Shown here one piece after another: positions 39,504-49,881 of a DNA stretch of 64,000 nucleotides; position 1 is the stretch's first letter; each line of letters opens with the position of its first letter. The stretch is taken from the NCBI GenBank assembly GCA_009792885.1, contig WMCF01000015.1, forward strand, positions 6,600,809 through 6,664,808, given 5' to 3'. Position numbers and translations under genes: made by a program. The DNA is from Eremophila alpestris peregrina (taxonomy: Eukaryota > Chordata > Aves > Passeriformes > Alaudidae). Under the pieces are notes generated by a model. The model searched no databases. It was not told the DNA's origin and saw only the letters and a list, made by a program, of their open reading frames with translations.

Positions 39504-40020
39504 TGTCTGGTCGAGGTAGAGTTAACTTTCTTATAGCAGTCTGTATAGTGCTGTGTTTTAATTTGTGACTAAAAGTGTTGATAACACACTGATGTTTTAG
39601 CTACTGCTGAAAAGTGCTGGCACAGCATCAAGACCTACTTTGTTTCTCACTCTGTCCCCCCAGTTAGTAGTCCAGGTAGGAGATAGGAGCTGGGAGATAA
39701 TACAACTGGGACAAATTCACCCAAGGGCTCTTCCGTGCCATATAACATGATATTCAGCAACAAAACCTGGGGCATGGTTTTTGCAAAGTAGTCACTGCTG
39801 AGGACTATTTGGGCACTCTTTTGCTCATAGTAAGTGGTGAGCATTGCCTTTGCATTGCTTGTTGTGCTTCTTTTCCCTTTTCTTTCACATAATTACTTAT
39901 CTTAATCATTACCAATGAGCTTCTGCCTTCTGTTCTTATTTTCTCCCCTATCCTGTTACAGGGCAGGGAGTAAGTGAATGGCTGGTGGGTGCTTAGTTGC
40001 CAGCTGGGGTCACCCCCCCA
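39504..40020 (+). mobile_element. Solo LTR of an avian endogenous retrovirus (ERVL-type), plus strand
   Basis: It starts 'TGTCTGGTCGAGGTAGAGTT', then 'AACTTTCTTATAGCAGTCTG', 'AAGTGTTGATAACACACTGA', 'GCTACTGCTGAAAAGTGCTG', and finishes 'GGTGCTTAGTTGCCAGCTGG' with a C-rich end near 40020. This is the same broad LTR family as the minus-strand copy at 30011-30564 but a different and strongly diverged member. No internal retroviral genes flank it. The expected 'CAGTATATAAACTGGGG' promoter segment reads CAGCAACAAAACCTGGGG, so the TATA box is lost. No perfect target duplication is visible. ATG frames of 65-89 codons on the minus strand are spurious. Confidence 0.86.
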
Positions 40021-40070
40021 TATTCCAACAGAGGCTGAATAAATCTTACATAGAGAGATGCAACACAGAG

Positions 40071-40106
40071 ACAAAATAAAGAAACAAAATAAAGAAACAA
40101 AATAAT
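40071..40106. repeat. 13-bp tandem repeat, about 2.7 copies
   Basis: The unit ACAAAATAAAGAA occurs twice in full and once in part, 50 bases beyond the LTR 3' end. Confidence 0.92.
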
Positions 40107-40227
40107 TGTTCTGTAGGAGAATAAGCTACTTTTATTTATTACTGATGAGTATAATACAAGACACTGGCAAAATGTAAATGTAATTTGCACATTCAGTGTC
40201 CTTCATTTTACATAAAAGTCTGATGAA

Positions 40228-40410
40228 ATAATCACAGAGTCTGTAAGGTTGGAAGTCACCATGGGATGTCATTTCATCCAACCTCCCTGCTCAAACAGGG
40301 ACTCCTAAAGCATGTTAGTCAGGATAATCTCTGGGCAGCTTTTGAGTAACTAGAGAAGGGGGTTCCACAACCTCTTTAGGCTACCTGTTCTGTAATGTTT
40401 CACTTAAAAA
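40228..40410 (-). mobile_element. CR1 LINE 3' end, minus strand
   Basis: 'AATCACAGAGTCTGTAAGG', 'TTGGAAGTCACCATGGGATG', 'CATCCAACCTCCCTGCTCAA', 'ACAGGGACTCCTAAAGCATG', 'GGTTCCACAACCTCTTTAGG' and 'CTACCTGTTCTGTAATGTTT' follow the reverse complement of a CR1 subfamily 3' end. It is truncated near an A13 tract (about 40406-40418). Confidence 0.85.
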
Positions 40411-42917
40411 AAAAAAATTGTGATCCCACGTATATATTAACCCATATTTGGACCATTTATTACTTAGGGGGTTTTAATTTTTTTTAATATCCTTCAGTCC
40501 AGGAGTAGTTCTGGGAGAAATTTATACCCTTCTTGATAACTGTGGACACTATTACAAGCCCTTCTGGTGAAAACTCCTTTTTCAACCAGATCATTGAATT
40601 GACTACAAAATAAATGGGCCTCATCTTTTCAGTCAAAGGATACATAGGAAATGTCTGAGTTGTTATTGCTGTTTATCAAGACATTGGTGAAAATCCCTCT
40701 GGAGAACTCTAAAGAGTTTTCATGCCAGGGAAAAAGGAAGCCAAACTAGAGCAACTTCAGAGAGGACTAGCAGAGCGGAGACTGGTTTATCAGCAACTCC
40801 AGCCCTGTAGGAGAAAAAACACTAGGTTAGCTGAGAAGAACCTTGGCTTTACAGCTGTCCTTGCAGGATACAAAACACATGCTCATAGGGTGGGCATATT
40901 TCAGCAAGGTTTAAATTGCAAAGGAATGCAGACAGTGCAGGAGAAAGCTTGATACAAAATGCAGTCTTCAGGGAGCTGGAAGAATATATGAACAACCACC
41001 TCCCCTGATTTTAAGTTCTGTAATGTCCATAACGTAAACACAGAGTATGGGTCAGCCCCAAATCCACTCTGAACAGTAGATGACAAGATTCTCTGGAAAA
41101 TAATAGACAATTAAAATCCTGTTGGAAAAATGCATTTAAATGGACTAAGAGTAGAGTTAAGAAAGGAAAAAAGGTTTTATTCTTCCGTAAAAGAGGATTT
41201 TGGAACTGCCTAATGAAAACCTTTGATGATAAAAGAAGCTAGTCAGTTTTAAGAATTTGATATGTTTAGTAGAAGTATCTTGTAAGAGACAAGGATGAAT
41301 TGCCATGCAATAATAAAATGCATTACCCAGGAGGTCTTTTGCAGTCCTAGGTATTTCAGACATAATTAATTTCCAAGTAATTGTTACTAGACATTAACAA
41401 AATGCATTGCAATGACAGTTCACCTATATATACAGTTAAAAACCTAGCTTGTTTGTCATGTAAATTTTTAAAAGCATTTTGTTTGTTTAGGTAATATTGA
41501 GATTTTTCAGAAGTTCTCAAATAAATTTTATCCCAGAGCATGCTGTGAAGAAATGTAAGAACTGTTGTCTAAATCTTATTCATAATACTATCAGAGAAGC
41601 TGCATCATCTAATTTGTGATGGCCTTGTTAAGCTGCTCTCTGGATTTTCCAGCCACGTCATAATTTTTGCCAGAGATGAATGATCTGGGCTAAGGTTTTA
41701 TTTTCGTATTCTCAAATTATTAAGAGACATTACTCATTGACTCCTTGAAATGATAGGCATAAAATAATGAGTATGTACCTAATCACTTGGCTGCATAGGC
41801 TTGGGATGAAAACATTGCTGAAGCGATTCGTGAATTGATTTGCCATTTACTATTGGTTTTCAGCAAACATTTCATTGATTTGATACATAGCACTGACCCA
41901 TGAAAAGCTGTAAGTATTTGTCCTGAATTTTTATCTCGGAATTTTTTTCTCATCATTTTAGAATTCCTAAACAGAAGCACGCCTCATCAAATATAAAGAC
42001 CAGTGATGTCAAAGTCATCTCAATAAAGGAAGAGAAGCAATGTTGTAGACAGGTTTTGAGTATGTAGCTCTCATGAATTTGCATTCAAATGACCAGCTAT
42101 ACCACTAATTTGAAGCTCTTGTTCCTACAATTCTGAAAAGCCAGAGCATGAACATCACAGCACTTTTGTGAGGTCAGGAAGTATTGTCTTAGAAAGGGTA
42201 AACTGAGACACAGCATTTTAATCTATTTCTCTATGTTCTCTGAATATCTGACAGAAAGCAGTTAAGTGTGGTGATTAATTCTTGAAAAAACCTATTCCAT
42301 AGTGGTTAATGCCAAAAAGGGATCATTTGGTCTACACTGATGTCTCACCTATCAGAAAACACCACATTTTACTCAGCTATGTTCATGTTGGACTTTGTGA
42401 TTTGTTTTAGAATATTTCCATGTTCAAAAAACAAACTACCACAGGAAGAAGCAGGAGACAGTGAAACTGCACCCGTGCTAACGAACTAAATGTTTCTGAG
42501 CACCAGCACAAATGTGTTGCTGCCTACCCTTGCCAAACTCTTAGAGGAGCTTGAAGCTCAGGTTTTTCTCCAGGATATTTAGCAATCTTTTACACAAATT
42601 CCAGACTTTACCTAGGAGTTTCCATGGCCCGGGATCATCATAAGGAGGCAATTTGCCTTTGGCCACTCTTTACTGGTGGAGAGGAATTCAGCAGTATGGA
42701 TCTGGACCTGTCTGTGCACTGAAGGCTGATCAGAGGCACGTTTGGTTTCCTAAGGTATGCATAACCTCTTCCATGCTGCCTGGCTGCAAGGAAGTAGATC
42801 AAGTAATCTAAATGATCCTTCTAAGAACAAATTGTACCTGCAGCACTAGAAAGAGCAAAGCTCTGTGCCTATCTTTCCAATGCCAAATGTGATTTTCACA
42901 CCTGCATGGAAGCCACA

Positions 42918-43010
42918 TAAAAAAAAAAAGACACAAAGACACACCGCCCCCTGCCCCCCCCCCAAAAAAAAACCCCAAACAAACCCAAAAAAAAAAAAAA
43001 AACCAAAAAG
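42918..43010. repeat. Low-complexity poly-A / poly-C / AAAC tract
   Basis: A12, then CACA-like units, a C10 run (42954-42963), then A-runs and AAAC units up to an A16-17 run. This kind of sequence is prone to assembly and sequencing error. Confidence 0.9.
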
Positions 43011-45466
43011 AATTTTGTGATTCCCATCACTGATTCAGCTCTTGTCTTGCTGTGGTCCAAATCTGGTTGTTCAAAGACAGACAGCATAATTCCTAACTCT
43101 GAGAATATATCAATAAAATACTCTGTGAGGGGGGAAAAGTATATAAAGAAAAATGATTGCTATGATTACATACGACATTGAGATTAAAACAGTTTAAAGA
43201 TATTGGTACTTTGCAAATCTGTGGAAGGGAACATACATGACTAGAACACTTTAGAAAGTCTAGTATGGCCAACATAAGAGAAAATGTAACACTCTCTGGA
43301 GCTGGAGTTTTTAAAGAATTTTTTGAAGATGTTAATCTGTATCAGAGTCTGTAACCAGCTTGTATGTGTCACCTGGTAAACAATTACAATAGTTAATCAC
43401 GATTACTATAAAAAGTTTTCAGAATATTACAAGGCTGAGTATGTCCAGCTATACCTCCCATGAACTAAATAGGTATGCTCCTTAGGAAATACCTGTTCCC
43501 TGTCACATTAGGCGCAAAGAATACGTAAAGCTTCTCTTCTAGATCTACCACAAAGCTATCATTGCTTTATATGAACCTGATTCATGTTTGAAACACCAGC
43601 TGAAAATACAAGTCCATGTGGTATAGGTATGTTTTGGCTCAGGGAAGAGAAACCATTTACCATTTGGACAAGTATATCCCAGAGCTTCAACCCTATGTAA
43701 CAGCGATTTCTGCAATTTTGCAAAAAATCTATTATGTTCCTCTGTAAGTCACTCAAATATCTTCTTTTTACAGTCCATGTAAAAATAGTTCTTCAGTCTA
43801 TATTTCTATAACTTTTCAAATAAAATGTTTTTACACAACATTGTTCCTTTAAACAATGATATTGAGACTGAAGGTATTTGTCCAAGCAGGAATAATAGTC
43901 CTATAACTACAAGGAGAACCACTTAAAGTCTAAGATACATCAAATAATTACAAAAAATCAACCACCATTCTAAAATAGGCAATGTAAATTACATGATTAA
44001 GAGAAGTCTGTTTTGGGGGATTAAGAACTCAATATTTTTCTAAAATATATATCCCATTCTGAGAGACTGAAATGTTAGTGGTTAATGACTCAAAACTATT
44101 GCCCATTTCTGGCTGCTGCTGTCTGTTTCCAAATTCCAATTTGTCCCACCTGAGTCTTCAGTGCACGAGACACACAGCAACACAAACTGATATCTATGAA
44201 AGCTAATACTTTCTCCAAGACTTTCTCCTTTTTTTTGCCTTTTCTCTCCTCATTCAAATCAGGTTTTCAGGTGAGTATGTTTGCTTATGAAAAACCTAAA
44301 GGAACTAATACTGGGAAAAGTAATAACTATTCCAAAATTATTATCTATAGGGTTTTAGTACTCAGTGGAATTCATTCACATTTTACGTGTAGCAAGTTTT
44401 GACTTTCATACCAAAGCAAATAATATAAGACCTCTTAAAGCTCACAAAATCCATAACTTCAGCATTTGTTGTACATTTGATTCATTTTTGAATAATGATC
44501 CTTTGTGATTTAATGAAGTATTAGCTAGATTGTCTAATTAATAATTTCTGATTTTGGTCATTATTACTTCATCTTCCTAATCCAGCAGTCTGCAGATATC
44601 TTGAATGACATTTATCTAAACAAACTATAGATATCTGTAGTCATTCAAGTAATACATAGTGGAATCACATTAAAACCTCTTATTTCTGTCTATTCACTCT
44701 AAAGAAAACAGATAGACATTTATATAAGGGATACATAAAATGAAGCAAGTGAATCATGTTTTTCTCTCTTCTGCTTGTTTAGGATTTATATTCACATCAA
44801 CAACCATTTATTTGTTCTGGCACAATAATTTGTGAAATGCAATATTTGCCTGTGAATGAAGAGGCTCAGCACTATGACTTTTTAAAAAGTTAGACACTTT
44901 CTGCTCTCCTTTGTTTGTTTGAGCTGCAGCAGAACAGAGACTAAGGGCACTAATCACGGGATTCATATGAATGAAACACAGATTTGTTGAGATTGGCTGC
45001 TAGGACCTTTTTGTTCTGATCTGATTTAGTAGCAAAAGAGTTCAAAGGAAGATGTGTGCTTTGAATAGATATTTTATTTCTATATTTGTTTGTCTAAACC
45101 AGGACATGGCTGGAGAAATCAACATAATTTTTCTGCTAAATTTTCAGAAGTATCATCATTATTAGTTCTCAGTGAAAAATTTTGAAGATGTTCTTTTTAG
45201 TAATGTGATTCATATTTATTATTAGTGGGTTGGGGTTTTTTACATGAAAAGTTTCAGATAGAATCACAATTTCAGGCAATATACACACACAGTCTAGAAC
45301 ATAAACTAAAAAGGCTTTACTACATCTTGATTAAGCAAGCAAAAGCTTCTGGAGGAATTAGGCAACCTTTTCACTCTTATAGCCCAGAAGGATGTTAGTA
45401 ATGGTTTGCATTGGTCTTCCCTCAACAGGAAACCAGCATAAGATTTTAGGAACATCTGAAGCCTAC

Positions 45467-45508
45467 AGTAAGGTATAGCCTTTAGCTATACTCAGGCTAC
45501 ACCTTACT
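45467..45508. repeat. Imperfect 15-bp inverted repeat (hairpin)
   Basis: AGTAAGGTATAGCCT and AGGCTACACCTTACT are reverse complements apart from one position, separated by a 12-base spacer. I see no target duplication or mobile-element body. Confidence 0.75.
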
Positions 45509-47540
45509 ATAATTTATGATTAAATTAATTTCTCATATCTTTATTTTATGCCTTCTATTCCACTAAAGGTCTCTTTCAAAGTATTGTTCTACAAATAAAG
45601 ATTCTTCTTTTATTTTTGGCTGCTGCATCTTGATTGGTAATTTTTAAAATTCTTTCACAAAGTTTTTTGAGAAAAATTTAAGCAGAGTTGCCAGAATTTT
45701 TACCTGCCAACAATCTGAATTCCACATAAATTCAAAGAATTAATGCCAAATCAGGAACAGTCATGCCAAAGGCTCCTCTGTAACAGGATGAGAAAATGGT
45801 CTTTTTAAGCATGTCTTCTCTTACCTTAACATGCTTAGAATCTTAATTTTAACTTCCTTCCACTGAGAGAAATATATGATGGCTATGTTCATACTAACAC
45901 TGGTAATGTTAATAATTAATCCACCTTCATGTATTTGGAAAAATAAAATCTTAATATCAGAGATTTTTGTTTTACACTATTTTATTGCTTCTAGTGTACT
46001 CCATAATTTCAATCAACCTCTAAATCCAGCCACAACAGATGTAGTTCTAGTATTGCCCAAACCCAATGAATATATATTCTGGTCTGAAGAAACCATGCCT
46101 TTAATCTTTGTTTCATCACCGTTTTCAGAGAAAGCTGAAAAAAAAAAGAACCACCCCTAATTTGTCTTAAAATTTTATATGCAATTCATTTTTTTTTTAC
46201 ATACACATCTCTTGGAACAACCTTAAAGCAGTTAAGTCAGATATTAAATACATTTTATTTTGGTAACTGTAACTTTAAAAGTACTTCTAAATTAATCAGG
46301 AGTTTAGGTACTCTGGGGAAGAATAAATAGCTAAGTGAGGCTGATAATACATTGCAATGTTATACAACCCAGAGAGAATTGAAGACTCCTGCATTGATTA
46401 TCTGTTGTTTCAAAACATCTTATCTTCTTTTCCCCCCCTCTAATTCAAATTGGGTATTTGCTTATGCATAGCATGGCCAGTGTTATGGGAAGGTGTTACT
46501 TACTTCAGAGCTTAATTTCCTAGCAAGAAGAACACGACAGAAACACACAAGTTTACAATTGCTTGAAAGCAGTGTAAACTTATTCATCACAAAGAAGTAT
46601 AACAGGTTTCAGGCATGTTGTAGTGTACTCTGGGAAAATAGTCAATTGAACAAAAAAAAAAAGCCCACTCCAAAAAAAATACTTGTATGACACACAGAAC
46701 AAGCTAAGAGATCATGTTTAGGTGTGTTTAAGTAAAGCAGATTATTTTTGAATGTATAATTTAAAAAGCTAATTATTTGTTATTCTGATTAATCTATATT
46801 TATTAAGAGAGATAAGGTAAATAATGATGACACTCCTTATTGAGGAATAGCCTCATGATACTGGAATGATTAGGACACCCTGTTTTATAATATTTATTTA
46901 CATAAAATCACAACTTGACCAGACTGAGTGGAGTTAATTTTTAGGTATTTGGATTCTTTTTACAAATATTTAACTGTATGGATGGTTAGGAAAAAAATCA
47001 TGACCTTAGTTACTTGCAGATTTTTGTTTAAACATGTTTCATGTAATGATTTTTCCTTTTATTTGATTGGAATTCGACAGCAGTGAAAGAAAACTGTTAC
47101 TTGCCTTTACAGTCAAGCTACTTTAACAACTAAATTATCACATAGAGAAGTTGGAACTAGTTAAGGAATTCTGTCACTCTGAAAAATTCTGTAAGTGGAA
47201 ATATGAAAATCAAAGGCATCTGTCATTTCAACAGGTTATTTCACTTCATAACAGTACATGAAAAAGCACATTGATTCTAAACTCAGTTTTTCAGACTGAA
47301 GTGGACATGAGACCAAATAATAAAGGATTAATTTCCTCTTTTAAGTATATAGATTTCTGTAATAATTGTCCTTGAAATTGTATAATTCAAGCTATTTAAC
47401 TTCCTCAACATCCCCAAATAATCTTTTGCTCATGTAAGTGCTTGCAGTTTTTGGCTTAGTTTTTCACAATCCAAATAATTCAAATTGACAATTTTCTCTC
47501 TTCTAACACTTTTTCTTTTTGTTTCTCACTCTTCTCTCTG

Positions 47541-47595
47541 CTGTGTTCTTTTGCCCTTTCTTTCTTCTCTCCTCTGTGGTCTTTTGCCCTTTCTT
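47541..47595. repeat. 22-bp direct repeat in a pyrimidine-rich stretch
   Basis: CTGTGTTCTTTTGCCCTTTC(TT) at 47541-47562 recurs at 47574-47595 with one change (GTTC to GGTC). The whole segment 47500-47600 is strongly pyrimidine-rich on the plus strand. Confidence 0.85.
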
Positions 47596-47783
47596 AAGCC
47601 TGTTTACCCTAGGGGATCACCCCTTTGGTTTTGAGGCCCAGCCGAGTCCTTCAGTGGGTTCTACACAGGGCAGCCCCAGCACTCTGCACAGAGACTGATA
47701 CAACTGCATATATGTAAAGTGTACAAAATACATAGACTATTATTGTGTGCATGCAGTGCAGCATAAAAAATATGGATGTGCTT

Positions 47784-47837
47784 GTGTGTGAGTGTGTGTG
47801 CACATGAGAAAGCCTGGAGGGTTGGATGGATGGATGT
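47784..47837. repeat. (GT)n and (GGAT)n microsatellites
   Basis: A GT run with one GA interruption (about 47784-47800) is followed by roughly three to four GGAT units (47823-47837). Confidence 0.88.
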
Positions 47838-48447
47838 TGCAACTATCAAACTCTATACTTAAATGTATAATTAATTTTAATTGGAAAAATAAAACAAAAC
47901 AAACCAAAACCAAACAACCACATTCCAAGTAAAAGTGCTGGCCCAAATTTATAGATATTGTATTTGCCTCAATTTCACTACTTGAAGAGTAAAGCAAAGA
48001 ATGTCAAGAGGAAGTATGTGGTTTGATATAAAAACAAAAGGAATTAAACACAAATAGAAAAGAGCTGTTCCTTAAAAATTTACATTAAAAGTATATTCAG
48101 AGTGCCATCTCAATCCAAATCCATCAAAGGGAAGATGACACATAGTCCTGTAATTATGTGGGATTGTGTTAATGCCTAATGCTTTGTCTGAGAGTATCAT
48201 CAACAGTTCATCCCTATAAAAATTTTTCTCCTTAATGCCATCAGTGTCAGGAAGCCAGAATTGTTTCTGCTTGAGTTAATTTCAGGTAAGTTAAGTAATT
48301 TTTGACATTTATGAAGTTTTGAATGACCTAATTATTAGGGGATTTTTGGTTTTATCTGTTTGTTGTGGGTGGTTTGATTTTTTGCCAAGCTTTTCCCCCC
48401 AAGTAAGAAGTATCTCAATCTACATACTATATGTATAGGCTATCTGT

Positions 48448-48465
48448 AAAAAAAAAAAAAAAAAA
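48448..48465. repeat. A18 homopolymer
   Basis: Eighteen consecutive A residues. I recognise no retroposed gene body immediately upstream. Confidence 0.93.
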
Positions 48466-49333
48466 TATTGACAAAGCATAAACAAGTGAAATTTGTGTGT
48501 TACTGTATTTTTTTTATCAGTATAGTCTTGATTCAAAGCCTGTCAAAATCAAAGGAAAGAATCTAATTATCCTCAAGTAAATTTGGGAGAATTCTTATAT
48601 GCGATTGCAGCAGGTTGCCTCTTGTCAGCAACCATTAACTATGAATCATGTCTCCTGCTAACATCAGACAACTGAGACTTATATTTTATTATAACCAAGT
48701 TGGAAAAAATTACTTCAAGTTTCTTCAAAGTAGTAGAGTTTCCTTGTCCTGATTATTTTCCCACAGAACATTTACTTAAATTTTTGCAGCCTTACCTGAG
48801 AAATTGATAACTCCATCTTAGAACACATCATTCTCAGACATGCCAAGAAATACTGTAATATGATAACTCCTTTAAAAGGAGCACCTTCATTCATGTTTAA
48901 CCTACTGAAATACCAGTAGAAGAATACTTTACCACATGCACACAAATAAAAAACAGAACTCTTCTTAGATCTCAATCATTAAGCCAGAATTCACTGGTCA
49001 TTAGCAGATAGTATATTCACTAACCTATATATGCCATGGACAATTTTGAGTAACTGGATCAACATGTTTAAACAAAAATGCCTAAGAAAAACTGAATTTT
49101 CAGGGTGTACATTCAGAATTTCCTTCAAAAGTTATTTTCAATGCTGTCTACCCCCCTGTAGAGAGGTCTTCTTAGCTAAATATTAAAGAAGTTACCTAAA
49201 ACAGTACAATATCTTTAAAATATTTTATTATTTCATTCTACTTTAAACCTTTTTCAGATATATTATACTTACAAATGCTTTCAACATATACCTGCAGCAC
49301 AACCACTTTTCTCATTGTCCAACAAGCTTCACC

Positions 49334-49875
49334 TGTTACAGCAGCCCTCTTATTAGAGGGTAAAAATGAGCCAAGGCACAGACTTCTTGTTCAACATAGC
49401 ATAAAAAGGGTCCTGGTTTATTCCTCTTCACAGCTTAGTCATCTTAACTTCAATCATTCACTGACTGTAGCTACAGCAAGCTCCTACTGTAGGTTGCCCT
49501 TGCAGCCTCTGACTGCTGGTTATTTCCTGCTAAACTCTGAATGCATGGATTGGTTTGCAGACTCTGAATGCAGGCTTTTACCCAGCTAGACTGTGACTGC
49601 AGGTTCCAACAACAGCTTCTAACTGCAGACACAGACTGACCTCACAGCAGTGATTCTCTTCCCCTTCTCCCAGGACCATGCCTCATGACTTTCCCCTCCA
49701 TGCTCTTCAAGGTTCCTGCTCCATGAAGCTTCTCCCCTTACCAGCTAACCCCCTCTTTTCTCTCGCTCATCCTAATTGTCTATAGCTGTTATTCATCAGG
49801 GGCAAGGCTGTATTGGTTAATTAACACAGCTGTTGCTTATCAGGGATGAGGTCACATGTATTCTCTTCTCCTACA
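49334..49875 (-). mobile_element. Solo LTR of an ERVK-like endogenous retrovirus, minus strand
   Basis: On the minus strand it opens TGTAGGAGAAGAGAATACAT and closes AAGAGGGCTGCTGTAACA, giving canonical TG...CA ends over 542 bases. The flanks are TTCACC (49328-49333) and TTCCCC (49876-49881), a 6-bp target duplication with one substitution. A duplication of that size fits the ERVK class. A polyadenylation hexamer AATAAA on the minus strand lies at 49422-49417, about 85 bases before the LTR's 3' end, as expected for the R region. The middle part (about 49480-49640) is built from degenerate repeats of a CTGCA-xTCAGAGTCTG-like unit. No gag, pol or env lies beside it. A 104-codon plus-strand frame (49275-49589) is a shadow. 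Confidence 0.87.
49480..49640 (-). repeat. Degenerate short tandem repeats inside the ERVK-like LTR
   Basis: On the plus strand the phrases CCTCTGACTGCTGG, AACTCTGAATGCATGG, GACTCTGAATGCAGG, GACTGTGACTGCAGG and TTCTAACTGCAGAC recur at spacings of roughly 25-40 bases. They look like diverged copies of one short unit. Repeated units in an LTR U3 region often act as enhancer-like or regulatory segments. That role is inferred, not shown. Confidence 0.7.
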
Positions 49876-49881
49876 TTCCCC

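Larger units (their letters stand above)
40411..49333. other. Unassigned noncoding DNA with simple repeats
   Basis: No supportable gene is seen. A 76-codon ATG frame at 40722-40952 is rich in charged residues but matches no family I know, and a second frame crosses it on the other strand. The segment at about 42440-42780 is less AT-rich than its neighbours and carries no repeat signature I recognise. Other items are A/C low complexity at 42918-43010, hairpins near 44600-44649 and 45467-45508, a 22-bp direct repeat at 47541-47595, GT and GGAT runs at 47784-47837 and an A18 tract at 48448-48465. Confidence 0.5.

Noticed and set aside
44600..44649. 10-bp inverted arms CTTGAATGAC / GTCATTCAAG with AGATATCT nearby on both sides
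   Set aside because: The loop is about 30 bases, and the AGATATCT copies are self-palindromic and out of order for one hairpin, so it is probably coincidental.
49275..49589. 104-codon plus-strand frame
   Set aside because: It overlaps the minus-strand ERVK-like LTR and its internal repeats, so it is a by-product.
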